This document shows, in pieces, positions 48,684 to 54,846 of a stretch of 64,000 nucleotides of DNA (the first letter of the stretch is position 1; each line of letters opens with the position of its first letter). A model generated the notes under the pieces. The model was not told the DNA's origin. It did not search any database and saw only the letters and a list, made by a program, of their open reading frames with translations. The stretch lies in NCBI RefSeq assembly GCF_014201515.1, contig NZ_JACHEQ010000002.1, forward strand, positions 62,001 to 126,000, read 5' to 3'. The DNA comes from Anoxybacillus mongoliensis (GTDB lineage Bacteria > Bacillota > Bacilli > Bacillales > Anoxybacillaceae). The position numbers and the translations under genes were made by a program.

Positions 48684-50419
48684 TGTTTCACACGCCTTTC
48701 ATTACTAATTACTTTCTTGATAAAGTTGAAAATTGGTCGCCAAAAGATGAACATAAGCGATAAGAGAATAAACGGTGCGACCCACGCAAGAATGCTTATT
48801 GTCGTTTCGAGAAAGTCTTGAAAACTTAAAGGAAAGTCAATTTTTCCTCCTAAACTTGGGACATTAACGGCTTGTCCTTTCGTTCCATATTCACCAATAG
48901 GAATGAGCGTCGCTGCATATGCTCCAAAAAAGTCCGTTTTCATATCTTCTTTTTTTATTACGATTTGTTTTGTTGCTGCGTCTACCTGTGCATACTCTCT
49001 CCCTTCAATTAGTAGCTTGACTGTCCCTTTTGACGGGCTTGTCCATGTGACGACATAGTCGCCGTTTTCGTTTTGCGTTGTCGCCACACCAGCTAAGACT
49101 GGAACAGGCTCGGACGGCGTTGTTGTTTCAACCGTTACCCCTTGCGACTCGTCCCCTTCAATATTGACCGATGTCACCTTGTACGAATATGTCGTGTCCG
49201 GCGTGACAGTCAAGTCTATCCAGTACGTTCCGTTTGTTTCGAACATAGGCGTATAGCCATCCGATGTGTTTTCGGCGGAAACAGATGTCGTGCCAAAGAG
49301 TTGATCCCAAAAAGATTTTCGTTCGACATTTTTTCGATAAATCTTAACATGAGAAAAAAATTCGCTGTTCGGACGTGTCCACGAGAGTTTGACGCGGTCA
49401 TACTTCGCGTCGGCTTGCAGGTCAGCGACATCTTCTACTGGAATTGTTGTCTTTGCAGTTGCTGTCTGTCCTTTCGATGAGTACCCATCGATAAATTTAG
49501 AAACAACTTTTACAGCGTATGAAGTGTTTGGGTTTAGATTAGTAAAGTTATATGACGTTGCCGTTTTATCTAAAGAAGTGATAAAGTTTCCATCTAAATA
49601 AATGTCATTTCCTATAAATCCTGAATCTATAGGATTTATCCATTGAGCTAAAAGCGAGTTAGTTGAAGGCACTAAACTTAAATTTATAACATTAGGAAGC
49701 GGTAAAGTTCGAACTGTTGTCGTGACGCCATTCGATTCATTATTGTTATTATCAACTGTTGTTATTTTTATGTCATAGCTAGTATCAGGTGATAAGCCAT
49801 TGAGTGAATAATAATTTGTTGTTTTATCTAGCGTTGCTTTTAGAACGCCGTTTAGATATATTTTTGTGCTATTAAAATCAACATCAGTTGGTTGCTCGAA
49901 CGTCAAGTCAATCTTTGTAGCGCTAACATTCGCTTTTAGATTTGTAATATCATGAGGTGGGATAGTGTCTTGTATTGCAAAAACATCGAATTCATATACA
50001 TAGTGCTTCCTTGTATCAGTGTTTGTTACACTAACGTAATAAACATTATCAATTTGAGTTATATTTTTTTTTAACCCGACCCCAGATGCAGAAAAAGAAT
50101 ATAAAATACTACCTGATTGATTATAAAACCTCATAAGCATTGTTCTGTCACTTTTGAATTGATAAGCTATCACGCTTTTTGCGTTATCGAATTTATACCA
50201 TAAGGTTTTTGTTGTTCCTGTTGAAATATCAAGCTGTATTCCCGTTGAGTCATCGTTATCCGTTACTAGATTAGTCGTGCCAACAATGCTATTAATATTG
50301 TTCCCAATATAAATAGTTTTTCCGTCTAAAAGACCGCCTGAGTAAGCGAAAGCATACCTTAATTGAAGTTGAGATCCCAGTAAAAGAAAACATAACGTAA
50401 GAAATATTTTTTTTAACAT
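48680..50419 (-). CDS. FN3-repeat surface protein with coat-like membrane anchor (pIII-like)
   Basis: 579 aa. A signal peptide (LKKIFLTLCFLLLGSQLQL...AFA), an N-terminal beta domain (about 26-150), and three fibronectin type III repeats (about 155-450; e.g. ITNLKANVSATKIDLTF and SPDTSYDIKITTVDNN). A further beta domain follows, then a C-terminal anchor ILAWVAPFILLSLMFIF with basic tail KKVISNERRVKQ. A tip/adsorption protein like inovirus pIII is secreted, modular and held by a C-terminal helix that packs with coat protein. The anchor's likeness to the coat protein supports that reading. A cell-surface adhesin is the alternative. Confidence 0.75.
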   Translation of the reverse strand: MLKKIFLTLCFLLLGSQLQLRYAFAYSGGLLDGKTIYIGNNINSIVGTTNLVTDNDDSTGIQLDISTGTTKTLWYKFDNAKSVIAYQFKSDRTMLMRFYNQSGSILYSFSASGVGLKKNITQIDNVYYVSVTNTDTRKHYVYEFDVFAIQDTIPPHDITNLKANVSATKIDLTFEQPTDVDFNSTKIYLNGVLKATLDKTTNYYSLNGLSPDTSYDIKITTVDNNNNESNGVTTTVRTLPLPNVINLSLVPSTNSLLAQWINPIDSGFIGNDIYLDGNFITSLDKTATSYNFTNLNPNTSYAVKVVSKFIDGYSSKGQTATAKTTIPVEDVADLQADAKYDRVKLSWTRPNSEFFSHVKIYRKNVERKSFWDQLFGTTSVSAENTSDGYTPMFETNGTYWIDLTVTPDTTYSYKVTSVNIEGDESQGVTVETTTPSEPVPVLAGVATTQNENGDYVVTWTSPSKGTVKLLIEGREYAQVDAATKQIVIKKEDMKTDFFGAYAATLIPIGEYGTKGQAVNVPSLGGKIDFPLSFQDFLETTISILAWVAPFILLSLMFIFWRPIFNFIKKVISNERRVKQ

Positions 50420-50424
50420 TTTTT

Positions 50425-51531
50425 TCAGCCCCCACTCCCATCTGGATCATCAGGGTGTTTTTTGTAGTATTCCGTACCATTCCAATCTGCTTGGTTTGGG
50501 GTTGGTGCGTTGTTTCCATTGTCGCCTGGGCTTGGCGGTGTGTCGTTGTTTTGGCTTGGCGTTGGTGCATTACCTGTGTCCGGTGTTCCTTCTTGGTCTT
50601 TTGGAACTGGCAATTGTGTTTCCGTTTCTTTTGGTTTTCCTGCATCCCAACCTTTCGGATCAGTTTCTCCTGGGATTGGCATGCTTGGAAAGTCAGGAAG
50701 TGTAGCAATTGGATCTGAAATATCCCATCCTCCTGTTGGGTCAGCACGTTCTTCAATGACAGGTGCTTCGCTTTCAATTCTTCCTTTCGTAAATCCCAAT
50801 GTATCAAGCCCCGAATCAGGCATACTTGGCACTTTATTTTCAATTCCTCGTGTGTCTAATCCCGATAATTCAGCTGGCTCGGTTGGTGCACTTGGAGCTG
50901 ATCCAAAGAGCGTTCCTATATCTGACACAAGTTGCGGTACAATTGTGTCGCGAAACGTTGTTGCTACTTGATTCCAGTTAGGTGCTGGGGGGATTGCGCT
51001 TTTTATTTCATCAAGTTTCCCCATATAATCACTCCATCCTGGACATGAGAAGAGCTCACATGAATTGCAAGAATTTGATTCACTACCTCCCATGTCATCA
51101 TAATTCCCATACGATGACGAATCACATGTAGGATTGACTAAACCTGTTACTTGAATTTTTATACGTAAAAGTAAGTTATCACTTGCTCCAAAAAATTCAG
51201 CTAAATAATACCTATTACATGAAAAGTAAAATCCATTGAAGTAACTCCATCCATAATCTGATGCATTCTTCACTTTTGTATTTAACGGATTACTAAAAGA
51301 AGAATCAGCATAATCAGAAAATTGAACTTTCTTAATACTTGTTCCGGAGAAATAAACAAGAATAACATCAATTCCGTGATAATTCGGGTTATAATGCAGC
51401 GGCGTACTGATTAAGTTTTGCGGATCGTAAACTTCAATTACTTGAAACTCCCCTGCTGCTGAAGCAAAAAAAGGCTTGGAAAATGATACAAGGAGCAAGA
51501 AACAAAGTATGATGTTGATTTTCTTAAACAT
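50425..51531 (-). CDS. Secreted Cys- and Pro-rich protein
   Basis: 368 aa. A signal peptide (MFKKINIILCFLLLVSFSKP...SAA), a beta-type domain, a Cys cluster (SNSCNSCELFSCPGW), and a helical part PPAPNWNQVATTFRDTIVPQ. A long low-complexity Pro/Asn/Asp tail ends DPDGSGG. There is no C-terminal membrane helix. It lies 5 bp before the FN3 protein, so the two are probably made together. It could be a spike component or a secreted accessory protein. Confidence 0.7.
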   Translation of the reverse strand: MFKKINIILCFLLLVSFSKPFFASAAGEFQVIEVYDPQNLISTPLHYNPNYHGIDVILVYFSGTSIKKVQFSDYADSSFSNPLNTKVKNASDYGWSYFNGFYFSCNRYYLAEFFGASDNLLLRIKIQVTGLVNPTCDSSSYGNYDDMGGSESNSCNSCELFSCPGWSDYMGKLDEIKSAIPPAPNWNQVATTFRDTIVPQLVSDIGTLFGSAPSAPTEPAELSGLDTRGIENKVPSMPDSGLDTLGFTKGRIESEAPVIEERADPTGGWDISDPIATLPDFPSMPIPGETDPKGWDAGKPKETETQLPVPKDQEGTPDTGNAPTPSQNNDTPPSPGDNGNNAPTPNQADWNGTEYYKKHPDDPDGSGG

Positions 51532-51558
51532 CTAAAATACGACACGCCCTTTCTATGG

Positions 51559-51585
51559 AAAAAGGAGGATCGCTCCTCCTTTTTT
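51559..51585 (-). terminator. Strong terminator directly after the 63-aa coat-like gene
   Basis: Minus-strand stem AAAAAGGAGGA/TCCTCCTTTTT with a 4-nt loop, 6 nt past the stop of the coat-like gene and upstream of the secreted-protein genes. The fd/M13 central terminator has the same place, after gene VIII and before gene III. Confidence 0.85.
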
Positions 51586-51590
51586 CTTGC

Positions 51591-51782
51591 TTATCGCGAT
51601 GCAGCGCGACCGAAAATTGATTTGATAAAAGCAATAATTTTTGGTGCAAAACCTAATGCGATTGCCAAGAGTACGAATGGTCCCACCCAACCAAGTAAAG
51701 AGTTCACACTTCCAATCACATCTGCCACCGTAAAAGGTAAAGAAAGACCTGATAAATCAATAGCAGCTCCTAAAGCAGGCAT
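51591..51782 (-). CDS. 63-aa major-coat-like protein (pVIII-like)
   Basis: MPALGAAIDLSGLSLPFTVA, then an amphipathic stretch, the membrane helix LLGWVGPFVLLAIALGFAP, and a basic C-terminal helix KIIAFIKSIFGRAASR. This amphipathic-hydrophobic-basic layout and size fit filamentous-phage major coat proteins; a classical basic signal peptide is not seen. The RBS AAGGAGGAATTATAC is the best in the operon, and a terminator follows, both expected for the most abundant product. Confidence 0.75.
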   Translation of the reverse strand: MPALGAAIDLSGLSLPFTVADVIGSVNSLLGWVGPFVLLAIALGFAPKIIAFIKSIFGRAASR

Positions 51783-51820
51783 GTATAATTCCTCCTTAAA
51801 ATTAAAATTTTTTATATTCC

Positions 51821-51836
51821 ACTAGCAAATGCTAGT
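51821..51836 (-). repeat. Small hairpin before the coat-like gene
   Basis: ACTAGC-aaat-GCTAGT in the leader between the 72-aa protein and the coat-like gene. It could be a weak terminator or an mRNA 5' stabiliser. Confidence 0.4.
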
Positions 51837-51843
51837 TGAAAAC

Positions 51844-52062
51844 TTAGTAACGTCGAATTTCGTAATCTTCGCCGTTTTGATCGTTTTCGTCAATTTTCTT
51901 TGTATTTGCAAATGATTTTTTTATCATCGCAATAAACATAGACAATGCTCCAGCTGCTGCAACGATCATAATGGCTGGCGCAACGTAAAAGAGCAGCCAC
52001 TTGACGTAATACCAAAACTCATTTAGTCGTGCTGGTGTGAAAAATGTTTGAAATTCTGGCAT
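51844..52062 (-). CDS. 72-aa coat-like membrane protein
   Basis: MPEFQTFFTPARLNEFWYYV, then WLLFYVAPAIMIVAAAGALS as the membrane helix, MFIAMIKKSF basic turn, and a charged C-terminal tail ending EDYEIRRY. It has the same Pro-centred membrane module as the 63-aa protein, with an added charged tail. Probably a minor virion or membrane component. Confidence 0.7.
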   Translation of the reverse strand: MPEFQTFFTPARLNEFWYYVKWLLFYVAPAIMIVAAAGALSMFIAMIKKSFANTKKIDENDQNGEDYEIRRY

Positions 52063-52066
52063 GATA

Positions 52067-52225
52067 TCACGACCTCGATCTGATCGCTACGATCACACCG
52101 TGGAGAAGCATTCCTACCGCCACAATAGCTATAATCAACATGATGAAGGGAGCAACTGTTTTCAACAAAAATCCGAATACACCCCAGAAAAACGCCCAGT
52201 CAAAAACGTTCCCGATGCTCGACAT
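52067..52225 (-). CDS. 52-aa coat-like membrane protein
   Basis: MSSIGNVFDWAFFWGVFGFL, then LKTVAPFIMLIIAIVAVGML as the helix, and the tail HGVIVAIRSRS. The RBS GGAGGGAGTAATA precedes it. It overlaps nothing and lies 4 bp before the next gene. It shares the VAPF module with the FN3 protein's anchor. Confidence 0.7.
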   Translation of the reverse strand: MSSIGNVFDWAFFWGVFGFLLKTVAPFIMLIIAIVAVGMLLHGVIVAIRSRS

Positions 52226-52227
52226 TA

Positions 52228-52374
52228 TTACTCCCTCCTCGTTTCTTTATATATGGCGATAGATATAAACAAAAGCGTTAAAAATATTGTCCATGTGGCG
52301 ATACCTGTCATCACATCTGCATTTCCAAAAACCGTTTTGAAAGCGTATGCTGCGAGTGTCCCAGTCGTCACCAT
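52228..52374 (-). CDS. 48-aa membrane protein
   Basis: MVTTGTLAAYAFKTVFGNAD followed by a helix (TWTIFLTLLFISIAIY) and the charged tail KETRRE. RBS AAAGGTGTGAAGCG. Its size is like pVII/pIX of filamentous phages. It overlaps the preceding gene's end by 7 bp. Confidence 0.65.
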   Translation of the reverse strand: MVTTGTLAAYAFKTVFGNADVMTGIATWTIFLTLLFISIAIYKETRRE

Positions 52375-52499
52375 CGCTTCACACCTTTTAGGGTAGATAT
52401 GAGAAACATTACGATCGGAAATGATGCGATACAGGATGCCATGATGACGAGGTATGTCGCAAGAATGTCCTTTGGCGTCGCAAAGACAAGGGAATACAT
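52368..52499 (-). CDS. 43-aa membrane protein
   Basis: MYSLVFATPKDILATYLVIM then ASCIASFPIVMFLIS and the tail TLKGVKRW. A strong RBS (GAGGAGGTAGAAAA) shows it is translated. One membrane helix. Minor coat candidate. Confidence 0.65.
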   Translation of the reverse strand: MYSLVFATPKDILATYLVIMASCIASFPIVMFLISTLKGVKRW

Positions 52500-52503
52500 T
52501 TTT

Positions 52504-52725
52504 CTACCTCCTCATCATGCGTTCTAAAAACATGAAAATGAGTGTTGCAGCGATCAAAACAGAAATAACAATTTCACCGAGTGTGATTTCATGAATGATA
52601 TGAATGTTTCCCTCTGGCGTTTCAATTGTCGTATGCGATCGTAAGTCGACATACTGTTGAACACCTTGTATATCGCCATTGGAAGTATTTTCGTTTTGAA
52701 TTTCTTGAATTTCTGTTTCATCCAT
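52504..52725 (-). CDS. Acidic small protein with C-terminal membrane helix
   Basis: 73 aa. An acidic N-terminus (MDETEIQEIQNENTSNGDIQ), a central stretch, and a C-terminal helix EIVISVLIAATLIFMFLERM ending MRR. ATG 52725 follows TTGGAGGTGATATTC; the frame opens 48 nt earlier without an RBS. First gene of the structural block after a terminator. Confidence 0.7.
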   Translation of the reverse strand: MDETEIQEIQNENTSNGDIQGVQQYVDLRSHTTIETPEGNIHIIHEITLGEIVISVLIAATLIFMFLERMMRR

Positions 52726-52804
52726 GAATATCACCTCCAAATTCAAATGTACAGAGAATTTTGTCGTTTTCATATCACCAAAAAATTTTGGTCATATTAT
52801 GACA

Positions 52805-52836
52805 AAAATCGAGTGAATTTTGCATCACTCGATTTT
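52805..52836 (-). terminator. Terminator separating replication-side and structural genes
   Basis: Perfect stem AAAATCGAGTGA/TCACTCGATTTT with an 8-nt loop; on the minus strand the tail is TTTTTGTC. It implies a separate promoter for the structural block between here and 52725; I see no convincing one (weak TGCAAA/CATAAT pair overlapping the stem). Confidence 0.75.
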
Positions 52837-52926
52837 AGATGGTCAAAAAAAATAAGTGATATTTTTCGGTGCATTGTGTCATTCATCGATGTGTGTCGTG
52901 AAAATTTGTAGATGTTATAAACATCT

Positions 52927-53220
52927 TTAAAACGCAGCACGTTTCACGTTCGTTTTAAAACTTCTTCCCGTTTTCGTTATGCCTGTTTCTATTGTTCTAA
53001 TCCACTCTTCTAGCTCTGCCATACCACATCCAAGTTTTAGTAATTCATTTGGAAACTCGTTGAATTTTCTTTTCCAGCGTTTCATTTTTATCAAAGCTTT
53101 TTTTGTTTCCCCAAAAGAATATACACGTTTTTCTTTTCTTGTTGAATATTCCTGTGTTCCAACGTATGAACATAAATATATATATTGCTTTCCATTTGAT
53201 TTCACTTGTGACAAATACAT
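52927..53220 (-). CDS. Hypothetical basic protein
   Basis: 97 aa. MYLSQVKSNGKQYIYLCSYV then TRKEKRVYSFGETKKALIKM; basic throughout. The first 40 residues have the look of the beta-rich N-terminus of IS1634-like transposases, but the rest does not, so this may be chance. The RBS AGGGGGAGATGAG is good. Confidence 0.6.
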   Translation of the reverse strand: MYLSQVKSNGKQYIYLCSYVGTQEYSTRKEKRVYSFGETKKALIKMKRWKRKFNEFPNELLKLGCGMAELEEWIRTIETGITKTGRSFKTNVKRAAF

Positions 53221-53238
53221 CTCATCTCCCCCTATCTC

Positions 53239-53349
53239 TTATCTGGAAGTCAAAAAGTACAAAAAAACTCCTGTTAAAGACGCGAAAATTAGAGAAAGCA
53301 CCATCGATTCTATGATTTCTTTTATTGTGTTTTTCATTGTATTTCTCAC
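53239..53349 (-). CDS. 36-aa membrane peptide
   Basis: MRNTMKNTIKEIIESM followed by a single helix VLSLIFASLTGVFLYFL and TSR. GTG start at 53349 behind GGGGGAGAGAATT. Short, but RBS and coding spacing fit the dense operon. Confidence 0.45.
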   Translation of the reverse strand: MRNTMKNTIKEIIESMVLSLIFASLTGVFLYFLTSR

Positions 53350-53374
53350 AATTCTCTCCCCCTTGTTTTATTTT

Positions 53375-53710
53375 CTAAAACGGAAGGTCATCATCTGGCC
53401 ATTTGCAGCATGCCCCCCTATTCGCAGGGTTCTTTGCATACTCTTTTGACTTTTCAATGAAAATTTCATCCAATATTTCAGTAAAAACACTTTCGATTTT
53501 TTCAATACCTCTAACATCACGTAAGAAATCTTGTAGATATGCTTCGAACAATTCCATATCAGCGTAATCAAGTTCGATTTTCGATCCGATGATTGTATTA
53601 GAAAATTCAAATAATTTCGATTCACAAAGAGGACAAGTGATAGGTTGCTTGTCCTCTTCAACCGAAAAACCTTCGCCGCACGTTGAACAAGTGTATATGT
53701 CCAGTCGCAT
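53375..53710 (-). CDS. Zinc-ribbon protein
   Basis: 111 aa. The N-terminal rubredoxin-like pair CSTCGEGF and CPLCESKLFEF binds one zinc; the remainder is acidic and helical, ending ACCKWPDDDLPF. RBS AAAGGAGGACTGAAAA. Possible transcription or nucleic-acid-binding factor of the element. Confidence 0.7.
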   Translation of the reverse strand: MRLDIYTCSTCGEGFSVEEDKQPITCPLCESKLFEFSNTIIGSKIELDYADMELFEAYLQDFLRDVRGIEKIESVFTEILDEIFIEKSKEYAKNPANRGACCKWPDDDLPF

Positions 53711-53713
53711 TTT

Positions 53714-53830
53714 TCAGTCCTCCTTTTCTTCACATAGCACATAAAAACCACATTGACATTTCAGTTTAGGAATAACTTTTATACTCCAAACTTCAAAGTC
53801 ACATTTGTCGCAAAAGAAACGATATATCAC
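53714..53830 (-). CDS. 38-aa zinc-knuckle peptide
   Basis: MIYRFFCDKCDFEVWSIKVI then PKLKCQCGFYVLCEE: CxxC and CxC pairs able to bind one metal. GTG start at 53830 behind AGAAGGTGTTTTT, 3 bp before the next zinc-ribbon gene. Too short for certainty. Confidence 0.5.
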   Translation of the reverse strand: MIYRFFCDKCDFEVWSIKVIPKLKCQCGFYVLCEEKED

Positions 53831-54009
53831 AAAAACACCTTCTTTTCCTTCATACATCTGTATTCATGTTCTAGTTCAGATATCGTCAATTCATATAGTT
53901 GTCGACCGTCTTCCATCTTTACTCGTCCCATTTGAATGAGTTGCCCAATTCGTTTATCTTTCACGTTCTCAATGGCTTCACGCAAATAGGACTTGAATGT
54001 TTTTGTCAT
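53827..54009 (-). CDS. Hypothetical 60-aa protein
   Basis: MTKTFKSYLREAIENVKDKR with IGQLIQMGRVKMEDG and ISELEHEYRCMKEKK. Soluble, helical, basic. Overlaps its neighbours by 4 bp at each end. No family recognised. Confidence 0.6.
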   Translation of the reverse strand: MTKTFKSYLREAIENVKDKRIGQLIQMGRVKMEDGRQLYELTISELEHEYRCMKEKKVFL

Positions 54010-54191
54010 TTGTCATCCCTCTTTTCTAGCTCTTTACCTAACGCGCAGACAAAGTAGCCTGCTCCATATCCAAACAAAGTACTCATAATCATTACTTGAT
54101 CCATTTCATCCTTCACAATTGTTACCGAATACATTGCTAACATTATGCAAACTAACATGAAGCCCATCGGCATAATCATTTTTTTAAGCAC
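54006..54191 (-). CDS. 61-aa two-helix membrane protein
   Basis: Helices MIMPMGFMLVCIMLAMYSV and VMIMSTLFGYGAGYFVCAL with the charged end KELEKRDDK. Coupled by small overlaps to both neighbours. Function unknown. Confidence 0.6.
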   Translation of the reverse strand: MLKKMIMPMGFMLVCIMLAMYSVTIVKDEMDQVMIMSTLFGYGAGYFVCALGKELEKRDDK

Positions 54192-54606
54192 CTTTTACAC
54201 CCCTTTTTTGCCGTTGCAGCCAGTCAATGAAACCGGCTGCCTCCTGGAACGCTTTTTCAAATGGAACACGCTCAGCAAGAATTTTTGTTTTGTATGGTTG
54301 CTTGTCCTCCGGCATGTAGTTCGCACGCCAGGCATAAGCAAATTCCCCTTCGCGCTCGATGAAAAGATATGCACCAGCACCGTAGCGAAACTCGTACATT
54401 TCACCGTAGGCATGGACAAGAAAACCTTTTTCACGTGCCATTTCGTTTTCTTCCAGGCGCTTTATTAGCTGTTGTTTATGCTGTTTGATTTGTTTTTTTA
54501 AATCCAATGGCAATGTGCCTTCTTCATATATCAAACTTAGTTTTTTGTTTTTTATTTTTATTTGAATATTTAGATTATCTATTTCACAAAAAATTTTATA
54601 TAACAT
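54184..54606 (-). CDS. TubC N-terminal docking-like domain protein
   Basis: 140 aa. The N-terminal ~50 residues (CEIDNLNIQIKIKNKKLSLI, then LKKQIKQHKQQLIKRLEENE) follow the pattern of TubC_N-type domains often found in phage and plasmid proteins downstream of P4/D5-type primases. The C-terminal part has YGAGAYLFIEREGEFAYAW and a helical tail. Role unknown. Confidence 0.65.
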   Translation of the reverse strand: MLYKIFCEIDNLNIQIKIKNKKLSLIYEEGTLPLDLKKQIKQHKQQLIKRLEENEMAREKGFLVHAYGEMYEFRYGAGAYLFIEREGEFAYAWRANYMPEDKQPYKTKILAERVPFEKAFQEAAGFIDWLQRQKRGVKGA

Positions 54607-54621
54607 ATAGAGCCTCCTTAT

Positions 54622-54846
54622 AAGTTACCTAGTTACTTCAAGTTACTTAAAAAAGGGTATTTTCCTATATATCGCTATATATGAGATTTACCTAGAAATG
54701 AGTAACTCATGGTAACTAAGTAACTAAATTTCCTCCTCAACAAAGTTACTAGTTACCTTAAGTGACTTATTTTCCTGTATTTCCGTAAATGTATCGCCTA
54801 TAGGCGATTTACCCGAATTTGAGTAACTAGTGGTAACTTTGTAACT
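54622..54846. repeat. Two ~104-bp imperfect direct repeats rich in GTTAC/GTAAC, possible origin
   Basis: Copy 1 (54622-54725) lies just downstream of the rep gene; copy 2 (54743-54846) encodes the last ~35 codons of rep. Each copy starts with AAGTTAC..AGTTAC and ends with GAGTAACT..GGTAACT..GTAACT, so its ends are inverted repeats and the copy can fold back. The centre is the palindrome ATCGCCTATAGGCGAT in copy 2 and ATATATCGCTATATAT in copy 1. Iteron-like sites in and beside a replication gene suggest an origin of replication or packaging signal. Confidence 0.6.

Noticed and set aside
50292-50843. 183-aa minus-strand frame overlapping the ends of the two secreted proteins
   Set aside because: Gln/Lys-rich translation of the Pro/Asn-rich low-complexity region in another frame; the secreted-protein frames have signal peptides and RBSs.
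46227-52725. A conjugation or type IV pilus module instead of a virus
   Set aside because: No relaxase, VirB4/VirD4-type ATPase, prepilin peptidase or type III signal peptides; the order and the coat/terminator arrangement fit filamentous phages better. Not fully excluded.
53368-53751. 127-aa minus-strand frame over the zinc-ribbon gene
   Set aside because: The competing 111-aa frame has the CxxC pairs and the RBS; this one has neither.
54622-54846. GTTAC repeats as a CRISPR remnant
   Set aside because: Two long imperfect copies with internal inverted symmetry, no regular spacers; partly coding.
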